A DNA stretch of 64,000 bases from Celeribacter litoreus (lineage in GTDB: Bacteria > Pseudomonadota > Alphaproteobacteria > Rhodobacterales > Rhodobacteraceae). Positions 35,433-43,426 of the stretch are shown here, one piece after another (the first letter of the stretch is position 1; every line of letters starts with the position of its first letter). The position numbers were made by a program, and so were the translations under genes. The stretch covers positions 558,001-622,000 of the forward strand of contig NZ_JAIUFY010000005.1 in the NCBI RefSeq assembly GCF_020165855.1, in the 5' to 3' direction. Below the pieces are notes generated by a model that was given only the letters and a program-made list of their open reading frames with translations, searched no databases and had not been told where the DNA came from.

Positions 35433-36653
35433 ATGCTGACCAATACCCCGACCCGCTACGGCGCGGCCGCCCGTTTTTTCCATTGGGCCATCGCGCTTTT
35501 GATTTTGTTCGATCTCGCTCTCGGCCTGATCGGTGAAGCCACACCGCGCAACGCGGACACTGTGGCACGGCTGCAAACGATTTACTCCGTGCACAAGACG
35601 CTTGGCGTCACCGTGCTTTTCCTTGCAATCCTCCGCGTGATTTGGGCGATGACCCAGCCCAAACCCGTGCCGCTTCATCCGGACCGCAAGGCAGAAACCC
35701 ACCTCGCGGAATTCGTCCACTGGGCACTTTACGGCGCGATCTTCGTTATGCCGCTTTCCGGCTGGATCACGCATGCCGCAGAATCCGGTTTCGCGCCGAT
35801 CCTCTGGCCCTTCGGGCAGGGGCTTCCCTTCGTCCCGAAGTCCGAATCTGTGGCCCACGCCGCCGGTGCGGTGCACGGGTTGTCCGCGTGGATCATCTAC
35901 ATCACCGTCGGCCTGCACGTTGCTGGCGCGCTCAAACACGCAATCATCGACCGTGATGGCCTCCTCGCCCGAATGCTGAAAGGCCGAGACGCAGGTGAGG
36001 CTGGCGGTCGTGTTCACGCCTCGCGCGTTATCCCGCTCGCTGCCGTGCTCCTTTGGGGCGCTGGCATCGCTATGCCGCTGACCCTGCCTGAGCCGCCTGA
36101 ACCGACGGTTGAGACCGAAGAAGTGGAGCGTGAAGCCTCTGTCGTGCCAGAAACCTCGCCGGAGATGCAGAGTGATCTGCCGATCTGGACCGTCGAGGAA
36201 GGCTCGCTCGGGATCACTGTCGCTCAGATGGGCGCGCCAGTCGAAGGCAGCTTTGCGAACTGGAACGCTCAGATCGCCTATGATCCGAAAAGCGGAGCGG
36301 GAGAAGTCTCGGTGATGATCGACACGACCTCTCTGTCCCTCGGCACGGTGACCGAACAGGCAAAAGGTCCTGAATTCTTCAATACCGGGGCGTTTGCCTC
36401 TGCGACGTTCGCGGGCGACATCACCCGCGTTGACGGCACCGCGCACGAAGCCGTCGGAACCTTGACGCTCGTTGGTCAGGAAGTGCCTGTCACGCTGACG
36501 TTCGATCTCACGATTGACGGAGACACCGCTACGATGGTGGGGGCTACGTCGCTCGACCGTCGGGACTACGGTATTGGCTCCGGCTATGAGGACGAAAGCA
36601 CGGTCGGCTACTCCGTCGAAGTTGCCACCGCTCTGACCGCGACGCTTCAATAA
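35433..36653 (+). CDS. Cytochrome b561 - YceI fusion protein
   Basis: A 406-residue two-domain protein. Residues about 1-185 are a four-helix b561 cytochrome with haem-ligand histidines in FFHWAIALL, VHKTLGVTVLF, FVHWALYGAIF and GLHVAGALKHAI. After a linker helix (ASRVIPLAAVLLWGAGIAMPL) a YceI-type beta-barrel occupies residues about 245-406 (VEEGSLGITVAQMGAPVEGSFANWNAQI ... GYSVEVATALTATL). YceI domains bind isoprenoid chains such as quinones, so the fusion may couple quinone binding in the periplasm to membrane electron transfer (inference). A free YceI gene converges on it. Confidence 0.9.
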   Translation: MLTNTPTRYGAAARFFHWAIALLILFDLALGLIGEATPRNADTVARLQTIYSVHKTLGVTVLFLAILRVIWAMTQPKPVPLHPDRKAETHLAEFVHWALYGAIFVMPLSGWITHAAESGFAPILWPFGQGLPFVPKSESVAHAAGAVHGLSAWIIYITVGLHVAGALKHAIIDRDGLLARMLKGRDAGEAGGRVHASRVIPLAAVLLWGAGIAMPLTLPEPPEPTVETEEVEREASVVPETSPEMQSDLPIWTVEEGSLGITVAQMGAPVEGSFANWNAQIAYDPKSGAGEVSVMIDTTSLSLGTVTEQAKGPEFFNTGAFASATFAGDITRVDGTAHEAVGTLTLVGQEVPVTLTFDLTIDGDTATMVGATSLDRRDYGIGSGYEDESTVGYSVEVATALTATLQ

Positions 36654-36659
36654 CTTCTG

Positions 36660-36690
36660 TTCGGCCCTCGCAACGGGCCGAACCTTCTTC
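36660..36690 (+). terminator. Terminator of the b561-YceI fusion
   Basis: TTCGGCCC (36660-36667) pairs with GGGCCGAA (36675-36682), followed by CCTTCTTC. Confidence 0.65.
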
Positions 36691-36704
36691 CCCAAAAGCT
36701 CAAT

Positions 36705-36737
36705 ATAAAAAGGCCGCCGGATTTCTCCGGCGGCCTT
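36705..36737. terminator. Second hairpin terminator, mainly for the YceI gene
   Basis: AAGGCCGCCGGA (36710-36721) pairs with TCCGGCGGCCTT (36726-36737). On the minus strand the stem is followed by TTTATATTG. Confidence 0.85.
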
Positions 36738-36759
36738 CGTCGTTCGAATGTCTGGTCGA

Positions 36760-37332
36760 TTACTCGGCCGGGGTAGCCTCGATAGAGATCATGACTTCCA
36801 CTTCGTCAGACACGTACGGTGCAAACATGCCCATGTCGAAGTCGGAACGCAGCACGGTGGTGGTGGCGTCAAAGCCAACCCACGGAGCGTTTGCCATCGG
36901 GTGAAGCATGTCTTGGGTCAGCACTGCGTCGAGCACGACCGGCTTGGTGATGCCGTTGATGGTCAGGTCGCCGGTGATGAGGCCGGAGGTCTCGCCGGTG
37001 ACTTCGATACCGGTGGACACGAAGGAGATCGTCGGGTTTTCTTCTGCGCCGAAGAAGTCGCCGGTCAGGAAGTGTGCGGTGCGCTCGGCGAAGCCGGTGT
37101 AGAGGCTGTCGGTCGGGAAGGATACTTCGACGGAGGAGGCAGCAGCATCTTCTTTGTCGAACATGATGGTGCCGTCAAAGCCGGAGTACATGCCAGTGGT
37201 GGTGGAGTAACCGAGGTGGTTGTAGGTGAACACGATCTGGCTGTGCGACGGGTCCAGTGCGTATTTGACCGGTTCAGCAGTTGCGGCAGTCGCGCCGATC
37301 ACCAGTGCGGAGGTGAGGAGGAAGTTTTTCAT
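36760..37332 (-). CDS. YceI family periplasmic protein
   Basis: A 190-residue secreted lipocalin-like protein. A signal peptide (MKNFLLTSALVIGATAATA, cleavage near residue 19) precedes the YceI barrel (YALDPSHSQIVFTYNHLGYSTTTGMYSGFDGTIMF). It ends with the conserved LRSDFDMGMFAPYVSDEVEVMISIEA. YceI proteins bind long isoprenoids such as ubiquinone precursors. It converges on the b561-YceI fusion, whose C-terminal domain is a paralogue, suggesting the two act on the same ligand (inference). Confidence 0.92.
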   Translation of the reverse strand: MKNFLLTSALVIGATAATAEPVKYALDPSHSQIVFTYNHLGYSTTTGMYSGFDGTIMFDKEDAAASSVEVSFPTDSLYTGFAERTAHFLTGDFFGAEENPTISFVSTGIEVTGETSGLITGDLTINGITKPVVLDAVLTQDMLHPMANAPWVGFDATTTVLRSDFDMGMFAPYVSDEVEVMISIEATPAE

Positions 37333-37497
37333 GATGTCAAAGCTCTCTTTGGCATAGTGTTGCGTTTCTAGACACCCCGAAGCTAATGCCTCTCCACGCT
37401 TTCAAACATTCCACGCCTTCAAACAAATTCTGTGCGCTTTCGCGCAGAACAGATGGCGGATTCGCGCCGACCTCACGAACTCGCGAGCCATAAACGC

Positions 37498-37524
37498 GAA
37501 AGGCCACCCGTGGGGCGGCCTTTC
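37498..37524 (-). terminator. Terminator of gcrA
   Basis: GAAAGGCC (37498-37505) pairs with GGCCTTTC (37517-37524) around a GC-rich loop. The minus strand lacks a long T run, so strength is uncertain. Confidence 0.6.
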
Positions 37525-37551
37525 AAAATTTTCTGGTTATCAACCTAAAAC

Positions 37552-38139
37552 TTAGCGGCGACGGTCGCGGCGCGAAGACATCGGTTGGAACGCGACGCCG
37601 ACGTGGGCTTCGCAGTAGGGCTTGCCAGCCTGAGACGGCAGGCCGCAGAACCAGAAGTCCTCTGTTGCCGGATCACCGATCGGCCATTTGCAGGTCTTCT
37701 CGGTGAGTTCCATCACGGAGATCTTCTTTGCCTTCTTCTCGACCTCGTTCACCTTGGCGAGGGCCTCGGCAGGGATCTCGTTGGTCGACGGCTGCGGCGG
37801 CAGGGGCTGGCCTGCGGGAATAATTTGGCGGCGAGCCGGCGGGGTCGGGCGCGGTGCAGGTGCTTCCGCAGCTTCGGCTTCAACCGGTTGTGCAGCCGGC
37901 TTTGGCGCAGGCTTCGGCTTGGCCTCGACCTTGGGCTTCGGCGCGGGTTTCGCTTTCGGTGCGGCAGCAGGTTTCGCCGCAGCGCCGGACCCTGCGCGGT
38001 TGGAAAGGCCAAGACGGTGCACCTTGCCGATCACGGCATTGCGCGTCACGCCGCCAAGTTCCTTGGCGATCTGGGAGGCGGATTGGCCTTCGCCCCACAT
38101 TTTCTTCAGAAGTTCGACGCGCTCATCAGTCCAGGACAT
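37552..38139 (-). CDS. gcrA: GcrA cell-cycle regulator
   Basis: Alphaproteobacterial transcription factor that binds sigma-70 and activates genes at CcrM-methylated GANTC sites. The 195-residue protein has the invariant N-terminal domain MSWTDERVELLKKMWGEGQSASQIAKELGGVTRNAVIGKVHRLGL. A long Ala/Pro/Lys-rich linker (residues about 55-125) follows, then the C-terminal conserved MELTEKTCKWPIGDP and FCGLPSQAGKPYCEAHVGVAFQP with paired Cys/His. Start ATG 38139 is fixed by the conserved N-terminus; the extension to 38196 is not. Confidence 0.96.
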   Translation of the reverse strand: MSWTDERVELLKKMWGEGQSASQIAKELGGVTRNAVIGKVHRLGLSNRAGSGAAAKPAAAPKAKPAPKPKVEAKPKPAPKPAAQPVEAEAAEAPAPRPTPPARRQIIPAGQPLPPQPSTNEIPAEALAKVNEVEKKAKKISVMELTEKTCKWPIGDPATEDFWFCGLPSQAGKPYCEAHVGVAFQPMSSRRDRRR

Positions 38140-38343
38140 GGATGCTTCCTTCGTTAATCTACTGGCCGCATAGGCCAGCCAAAAACGACCGTGCACAAGT
38201 GTTTTGCGTGCAAGGCCGCTTGAGAATTTGCTCTTTCCCCTATTTTAAGCACCACGGACGCGGTTACAAGCGGGCGCGGGCGGGAAATATCCGGCCGATA
38301 TTCCGGAAAGACTGCTTTATAGCAATAGAATGAGGCAATGGAA

Positions 38344-39150
38344 ATGGCTCAAGGTGAGTTGAAAATGGGTGTGCGTCGATTTGGCCGTGTCAACTGGCTC
38401 GGTTTGGCGACTCTCGCAAAGCGGGAGGTTTTTCGCTTCCTCGCAGTTTGGACCCAGACGCTTCTGGCGCCTTTGGTGACAGCAGGCCTGTTCCTGACCA
38501 TCTTTACGCTGGCGATCGGCCCCTCGCGCGGTGACGTGATGGGCGTGCCCTTCGTCCACTTTCTCGCCCCCGGCATTCTCACCATGACGGTGATCCAGAA
38601 CGCCTTCGCGAACACCTCTTCGTCGATCATGATCTCGAAAGTGCAGGGCAACATCGTTGATACGCTGATGCCGCCGCTTTCTCCGACGGAACTTGTCGTT
38701 GGCTACCTCGCGGGCGGCGCAACGCGCGGGATGATCGTGGCGGTCGCAATCTGGCTCGTCATGGCGATCTTCGTTGGTCTGCCGCTGCACCATCCGCTCT
38801 TTGCCATCGCCTTCGTGCTGCTCGGCGCGCTCTTCATCGGTGGTCTTGGCGTGCTCGCCGGTATCGTCAGTCAGAAGTTCGACCACATGGCCGCGATCAC
38901 GAACTTCATCATCACGCCGCTGTCGTTCCTGTCAGGCACCTTCTATTCCGTCGAAACCCTGCCGCAGTGGTTCAAAGTCCTCACCCACCTCAATCCGGTG
39001 TTCTACCTGATCGACGGCGTGCGTTACGGTATCATCGGCACATCTGACAGTTCCCCGTGGCTCGGTCTGCTTGTGATGTCGTCCGTGACTGCTGTCGTGA
39101 TCGTGATCAACTGGCGGTTCTTCAAGAACGGAACAAAACTCAAATCGTGA
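38344..39150 (+). CDS. ABC-2 type transporter permease
   Basis: A membrane permease of about 268 residues with six helices and the ABC-2 pattern (WTQTLLAPLVTAGLFLTIFTLAIG, VPFVHFLAPGILTMTVIQNAFANTS, the LSFLSGTFYSVETLPQWFKVLTHLNPVFYLIDGVRYGI signature). Such permeases export polysaccharides, lipids or drugs with a separate ATPase. No ATPase gene is next to it, so the partner must lie elsewhere. ATG 38344 has GAGG at 8 bases; ATG 38338 and 38365 are alternatives. Confidence 0.9.
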   Translation: MAQGELKMGVRRFGRVNWLGLATLAKREVFRFLAVWTQTLLAPLVTAGLFLTIFTLAIGPSRGDVMGVPFVHFLAPGILTMTVIQNAFANTSSSIMISKVQGNIVDTLMPPLSPTELVVGYLAGGATRGMIVAVAIWLVMAIFVGLPLHHPLFAIAFVLLGALFIGGLGVLAGIVSQKFDHMAAITNFIITPLSFLSGTFYSVETLPQWFKVLTHLNPVFYLIDGVRYGIIGTSDSSPWLGLLVMSSVTAVVIVINWRFFKNGTKLKS

Positions 39151-39206
39151 TGGCATCGGCGCCGTATTTGGGACATCGTGCTTCTGACTGTTGGCACGAG
39201 GATATT

Positions 39207-40028
39207 ATGCGGCGTCTCATTTGCCTGATCATTGCGCTCTTTCCGTCTCTCGGTTTTGCGGCCGATAGTCTGCCCACCGAACTCGACCGCGCAGATCGCC
39301 GCGCGGAGTTGATCGGGTGGGAGGCGATCGGGCGCGTTGATATGATCGGCACGGGAACCTGCACCGGTGTTCTGATCTCGTCCGATATTGTGCTGACCGC
39401 CGCCCATTGCGTTCTGGATGAGGCGAACAGGCCCTATCCCGCAGAGAGCTTCCTCTTCCGTGCGGGGCTCAGAAACGGCAAGTTTGTTGCCTCGTCTGCG
39501 GGCATCGCCGTCGCCGCATCTCCGTCCTACGATATGCGCAAAGGCGTGACGGAGCATAATATCCGCAATGACGTGGCCCTCATCAAACTGGCCTCTCCAA
39601 TCCCGTCCGCCTTGGCGAAGCCGTTTCTCATCCATCGCGGCGGGGTGCCGGAGGGGAATCTGACCGCAGCCTCCTACGGTCAGGGCCGCAACAGCGCGCT
39701 CTCCATTCAACGCGAATGCCATCTCGTTGATGTGCGCGACGACGTTTACGGTTTCGACTGCGACATCACCTACGGCTCCTCGGGGGCGCCTGTCTTCGCC
39801 AATGACGGGGGACGGCTCTCCATCGTTTCTGTCGTCTCTGCCATGGTGCTCTATGACGAGAAAAAGCTCGGTGTGGGCGGTGCCATCACAGACAAGATCG
39901 CTGCGCTGAAGCGGCAGTTGGCCGTTGGGGCGACGACGGTCGAAACACCCAAAGCCGCGACCAAACGCATCACTGTCGGCGGGAGCAACACCTCCGTGGG
40001 CAATTCCAAATTCCTCAGCCCGGACTGA
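39207..40028 (+). CDS. Secreted trypsin-like serine protease
   Basis: A 273-residue protein with a signal peptide (MRRLICLIIALFPSLGFA) and a chymotrypsin-fold domain. The catalytic triad is visible: His in VLTAAHCVL, Asp in NDVALIKL, and Ser in TYGSSGAPVF, where the usual GDSGG is GSSGA. Three cysteines (GTCTGV, AAHCVL, ECHLV ... FDCDI) suggest disulfides. A GAGGA site precedes ATG 39207. Targets are unknown; a periplasmic or extracellular location is inferred from the signal. Confidence 0.88.
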   Translation: MRRLICLIIALFPSLGFAADSLPTELDRADRRAELIGWEAIGRVDMIGTGTCTGVLISSDIVLTAAHCVLDEANRPYPAESFLFRAGLRNGKFVASSAGIAVAASPSYDMRKGVTEHNIRNDVALIKLASPIPSALAKPFLIHRGGVPEGNLTAASYGQGRNSALSIQRECHLVDVRDDVYGFDCDITYGSSGAPVFANDGGRLSIVSVVSAMVLYDEKKLGVGGAITDKIAALKRQLAVGATTVETPKAATKRITVGGSNTSVGNSKFLSPD

Positions 40029-40074
40029 TTTGCCTGAGCGGCGCCGAAATTCGCGACCAGCAATCAAAATTCCT

Positions 40075-40103
40075 TTGACAGAAATCTGTTAGAACCCTAT
40101 TTC
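40075..40103 (+). promoter_or_regulatory. Predicted sigma-70 promoter of the arg leader
   Basis: A perfect -35 TTGACA (40075-40080), a 17-base spacer and a -10-like TATTTC (40098-40103). Transcription would begin near 40110, one to three bases before the leader ATG at 40112. The mRNA would therefore be leaderless or nearly so. Confidence 0.6.
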
Positions 40104-40111
40104 GCGGACCT

Positions 40112-40159
40112 ATGAACATGACCCGCACATACGCCACTGAGTCCCGACGTCGACGCTAA
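40112..40159 (+). CDS. Arginine-rich leader peptide upstream of argD
   Basis: A 15-codon open frame encoding MNMTRTYATESRRRR and stopping at TAA 40157-40159, about 150 bases before argD. The last four codons before the stop are all arginine (CGA CGT CGA CGC), the hallmark of an amino-acid-sensing leader. The four codons lie in the 5' arm of a hairpin (40146-40173), so a ribosome stalling or passing there would alter RNA folding. There is no good ribosome site, which fits the predicted start of transcription just before ATG 40112; ATG 40118 is a second possible start. Function as an attenuation leader is inference; I know of no published description. Confidence 0.65.
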   Translation: MNMTRTYATESRRRR

Positions 40160-40284
40160 TTGCGTCAGACGTCCGTTCATTCGCGCCCAAAGCGGCGCAA
40201 ATCGCGCGAATATCGCGCAAATACCCCGAAAAACCCCTTCCAGACCGTTGACAGGCCCGTGGCCTTTCGCCACCCATTGGGCCT
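40146..40284 (+). promoter_or_regulatory. Structured attenuator-like leader RNA of argD-argF
   Basis: Three stem-loops follow one another. First, GACGTC-GACGC (40146-40156) with GCGTC-A-GACGTC (40162-40173), which contains the Arg codons and leader stop. Second, ATTCGCGC (40179-40186) with GCGCGAAT (40204-40211). Third, AGGCCC-GTGGC (40253-40263) with GCCAC (40269-40273) and GGGCCT (40279-40284). The last ends 10 bases before the argD ribosome site AGAGGA (40294-40299). No T-run follows it, so control may be Rho-dependent or at translation. Confidence 0.6.
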
Positions 40285-40309
40285 CCCTAATTCAGAGGAC
40301 ATGACTTCG

Positions 40310-41485
40310 ATGATTTCGACCATTCTGCCGACCTACAACCGGGCACCGCTTTCGTTCGTGAAGGGTGAAGGCTCCTGGCTTTTTGAGGCGGATGGCCGAC
40401 GTTTCCTCGACCTCGGGGCAGGCATCGCCGTGAACACCCTTGGTCACGCGAACCCGGAGCTTGCGCAGGTCCTCAAGGATCAGGCCGACACGCTCTGGCA
40501 TGTCTCCAACCTCTACAAAATTCCGGCCCAACAGGCGCTCGCCGACAAACTCGTCGAGACGACTTTTGCCGACACATGCTTCTTTACCAACTCCGGCACC
40601 GAGGCCGCCGAGCTCGCCATCAAGATGGCGCGCAAATACTGGTATGAGAAAGGCCAGCCGGAGAAGATCGAGATCATCACCTTCGAGGGCTGTTTCCACG
40701 GCCGTTCGACCGGCGCGATTGCGGCGTCCGGTTCCGAGAAGATGGTCAAAGGTTTTGGCCCGCTAATGCCGGGCTTTATGACGCTGCCTTATGGTGACTG
40801 GGACGCCGTGGCCGATCACGTCACCGACAAAACTGCCGCGATCATGATCGAGCCGGTGCAAGGCGAGGGCGGTATCCGCGTCGTTCCTGACGAGGCGCTC
40901 AAACTCCTGCGCCAGATCGCGGACGAGAAGGGCTGCCTGATCATCTTTGACGAGGTGCAATGTGGCGTCGCGCGGACCGGCAAACTCTTTGCCCATGAAT
41001 ACGCTGGCGTCACGCCGGACATCATGATGGTCGCGAAAGGCATCGGCGGGGGCTTCCCGCTCGGCGCTGTGCTCGCGACCGAAGAAGCTGCGTCCGGCAT
41101 GGTCGCAGGCACCCACGGCTCCACCTATGGCGGCAACCCGCTCGGCTGTGCTATTGGCCTCAAAGTCATGGAAACGGTCTCCGATCCGGAGTTTCTCGCA
41201 GAGGTGAACCGCAAAGCGGGGCTTTTCAGCCAGAAGCTCGAAGGCCTCGTGGCCGATCACCCCGACGTATTCGAAGCCGTGCGCGGCGAGGGCCTCATGC
41301 TCGGTCTCAAGTGCAAGGTCGCGCCTGCTGATCTCGTCGCCAAAGGCTATGAGCAGGGCGTTTTGACCGTGCCTGCCGCCGATAACGTTGTGCGTATCCT
41401 GCCTGCGCTCAACATTTCCGATGAAGACATTTCCGAGGCCGTGGCGCGTATCGACGCCGCCGCATCCGCCCTCGAAATGCAATAA
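40310..41485 (+). CDS. argD: Acetylornithine / succinyldiaminopimelate aminotransferase
   Basis: PLP enzyme forming N-acetylornithine in arginine synthesis, often also the succinyl-DAP aminotransferase of lysine synthesis. The 391-residue class III aminotransferase has [59 protein letters not shown], and [15 protein letters not shown] with the PLP lysine. AGAGGA lies 10 bases before ATG 40310; ATG 40301 is only one base from it and the longer frame runs over the leader. argF follows 16 bases after the stop. Confidence 0.95.
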   Translation: MISTILPTYNRAPLSFVKGEGSWLFEADGRRFLDLGAGIAVNTLGHANPELAQVLKDQADTLWHVSNLYKIPAQQALADKLVETTFADTCFFTNSGTEAAELAIKMARKYWYEKGQPEKIEIITFEGCFHGRSTGAIAASGSEKMVKGFGPLMPGFMTLPYGDWDAVADHVTDKTAAIMIEPVQGEGGIRVVPDEALKLLRQIADEKGCLIIFDEVQCGVARTGKLFAHEYAGVTPDIMMVAKGIGGGFPLGAVLATEEAASGMVAGTHGSTYGGNPLGCAIGLKVMETVSDPEFLAEVNRKAGLFSQKLEGLVADHPDVFEAVRGEGLMLGLKCKVAPADLVAKGYEQGVLTVPAADNVVRILPALNISDEDISEAVARIDAAASALEMQ

Positions 41486-41501
41486 GAAGAGAGTGAGAAA
41501 G

Positions 41502-42428
41502 ATGAAACACTTCCTCGACATCCATACGACCGACGCAAAAGAGCTGCACCGCATCATCGAGACCGCGAAGCTCACGAAGAATGCGCGCCACGACAAGCCG
41601 AAGGCCGCGCTCGATGCCGAGCTGCCGCTCAAAGACAAAATGGTCGCGCTGATCTTTGAAAAGCCGTCCACCCGGACCCGCGTGTCGTTCGATGTGGGCG
41701 TGCGTCAGATGGGTGGCCAGACCATGGTGCTGTCTGGCGCCGACATGCAGCTTGGCCACGGCGAAACCATCGCAGACACCGCGCGCGTTCTGTCTCGCTA
41801 CGTCGACATGATCATGATCCGGACCTTTGAAGAGCAGACGCTCCTCGAGATGGCTGAATACGCCTCTGTGCCCGTCATCAACGGCCTGACAAACCGCACC
41901 CACCCCTGTCAGATCATGGCCGACATCCTCACCTACGAAGAGCACCGTGGCTCCATCAAAGGCAAGAAAGTCGTGTGGCTCGGCGACGGCAACAACGTCT
42001 GCGCGTCCTTCCTGCACGCCGCTGGCCAGTTCGGCTTTGATATGACCTTCGCAGGTCCCCAGCCGCTCGACCCGGAAATGGAATTCGTCGAAGGCGCGCG
42101 TGCGAAAGGCTCCAACATCGAGATCACCCGCGATGCCGAAGAGGCTGTTTCCGGCGCCGATCTCGTTGTGACCGACACATGGGTGTCGATGCACGATCCG
42201 GCCTCTGCCCGTGAGCGTCGCCACAATCAACTGCGCCCCTACCGCGTCGACCGCAAACTCATGTCGTTTGCGAAACCTGATGCACTCTTCATGCACTGCT
42301 TGCCGGCTCACCGTGGCGATGAAGTCACCAACAACGTAATGGATGGTCCGCAGTCCGTGATCTTTGACGAGGCAGAGAACCGTCTGCATGCGCAAAAGTC
42401 GATCATGCGCTGGTGCGTTGAGAGCTAA
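41502..42428 (+). CDS. argF: Ornithine carbamoyltransferase
   Basis: Condenses ornithine with carbamoyl phosphate to citrulline in arginine synthesis. The 308-residue protein has the carbamoyl-phosphate site [12 protein letters not shown], the [18 protein letters not shown] motif, and the ornithine-binding [18 protein letters not shown] near the C-terminus. ATG 41502 follows GAGTGAGAAAG. It is the second gene after argD and would be controlled by the same leader. Carbamoyl phosphate is supplied by CarAB (carB at 16.9 kb). Confidence 0.96.
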   Translation: MKHFLDIHTTDAKELHRIIETAKLTKNARHDKPKAALDAELPLKDKMVALIFEKPSTRTRVSFDVGVRQMGGQTMVLSGADMQLGHGETIADTARVLSRYVDMIMIRTFEEQTLLEMAEYASVPVINGLTNRTHPCQIMADILTYEEHRGSIKGKKVVWLGDGNNVCASFLHAAGQFGFDMTFAGPQPLDPEMEFVEGARAKGSNIEITRDAEEAVSGADLVVTDTWVSMHDPASARERRHNQLRPYRVDRKLMSFAKPDALFMHCLPAHRGDEVTNNVMDGPQSVIFDEAENRLHAQKSIMRWCVES

Positions 42429-42448
42429 TCCTTACGATATGACCGAAT

Positions 42449-42488
42449 AAAACGGCCTCCGCCTTCGGGTGTGAGGCCGTTTCTTTTT
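42449..42488 (+). terminator. Intrinsic terminator of argD-argF
   Basis: AAACGGCCTC pairs with GAGGCCGTTT around a loop holding a small CGCC-TTC-GGGTG hairpin, followed by CTTTTTT. Confidence 0.85.
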
Positions 42489-42501
42489 TAGGTTCCAGCA
42501 A

Positions 42502-43317
42502 TCAGGCGTGTGCCGTGATGACGTTGGAAACATGCGGAAAGGTGATGGCCTGCCCGTCAAAATACTCCCCGAGCCCCTGCAGGAACGTATCAATACAGGC
42601 CTCGCGCGCGCGCTCAGAGAGCGCTGAGAGCTTGTCCCCCGTATGCATCCCAGCCATCGCTCCGTCTGCATAGACCCGACCGTCCGGATGGTGCAACGTC
42701 AAGCTAACGCGCGTGATGCGGATGCTTGAGAAGCCCGCGTTGTCGAAATGGCGAGCAATCTCGTCCGGATCATAGAGGCTGCAAATCGCCTCGACCGCAG
42801 CCGCTGAGTCCGGTCCGACATGAGATGCAAGGGCGTGCGCCTGAGCTTCCAGTAGGGGGTTCTCTGAAAGCTGGCGAGAAACGCAAAAGGCGACACGCCC
42901 TTCTGGCCGCAAAACGCGGCGCAGCTCAGAAAGCGCAGCAGTCTTGTCAGGGAAAAACTGCAGCGCTTGTTGGCAATACGCGATATCGAATTGACCGGCC
43001 TCAAAGGGCAGGGCGCTCGCCTCCGCCTCTCGCCAATCGACTGAAATGCCCTGGTCACGCGCGCGCAACTCTGCGACGTCGAGCATCTCCGCGTTCATAT
43101 CGACGCCGGTGAGAGTTTTCGGGGCGTAGCCCTCTGCCATGATCGTCCGAGACACAGCGCCAGTTCCGCAGCCCAAATCGAGAACACGGTCCCGGCTCCC
43201 GGGTGCGAGCGATCTAAGAAGTTCCTGCGCCCACGGCCGGAATATGACCGGTACCATCACGCGATCATAGCGCTCTGCGAAGCTTTCCGCGGCGTTGAGC
43301 AAAGTCTCGGGTGTCAT
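42502..43317 (-). CDS. Class I SAM-dependent methyltransferase
   Basis: A 271-residue methyltransferase with the SAM motif VLDLGCGTGAVSRTI (residues about 40-54), GVDMNAEMLDVA (motif II), and FDIAYCQQALQFFPD (motif post-II), in the UbiE/methyltransferase-11 style. The acceptor is unknown. ATG 43317 is chosen because GGGGGAGG lies 8 bases upstream; ATG 43323 is too close to it. Convergent with argF. Confidence 0.88.
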   Translation of the reverse strand: MTPETLLNAAESFAERYDRVMVPVIFRPWAQELLRSLAPGSRDRVLDLGCGTGAVSRTIMAEGYAPKTLTGVDMNAEMLDVAELRARDQGISVDWREAEASALPFEAGQFDIAYCQQALQFFPDKTAALSELRRVLRPEGRVAFCVSRQLSENPLLEAQAHALASHVGPDSAAAVEAICSLYDPDEIARHFDNAGFSSIRITRVSLTLHHPDGRVYADGAMAGMHTGDKLSALSERAREACIDTFLQGLGEYFDGQAITFPHVSNVITAHA

Positions 43318-43426
43318 TGGCATGCCCTCCCCCATGGCTGCCGAATGACCCATTCTAGCACAGATTGGCGCGATTACGTGCCCTGACTTTTCGACAGGTG
43401 CGCGGAACGGCGCTGATCTTGCGTTC

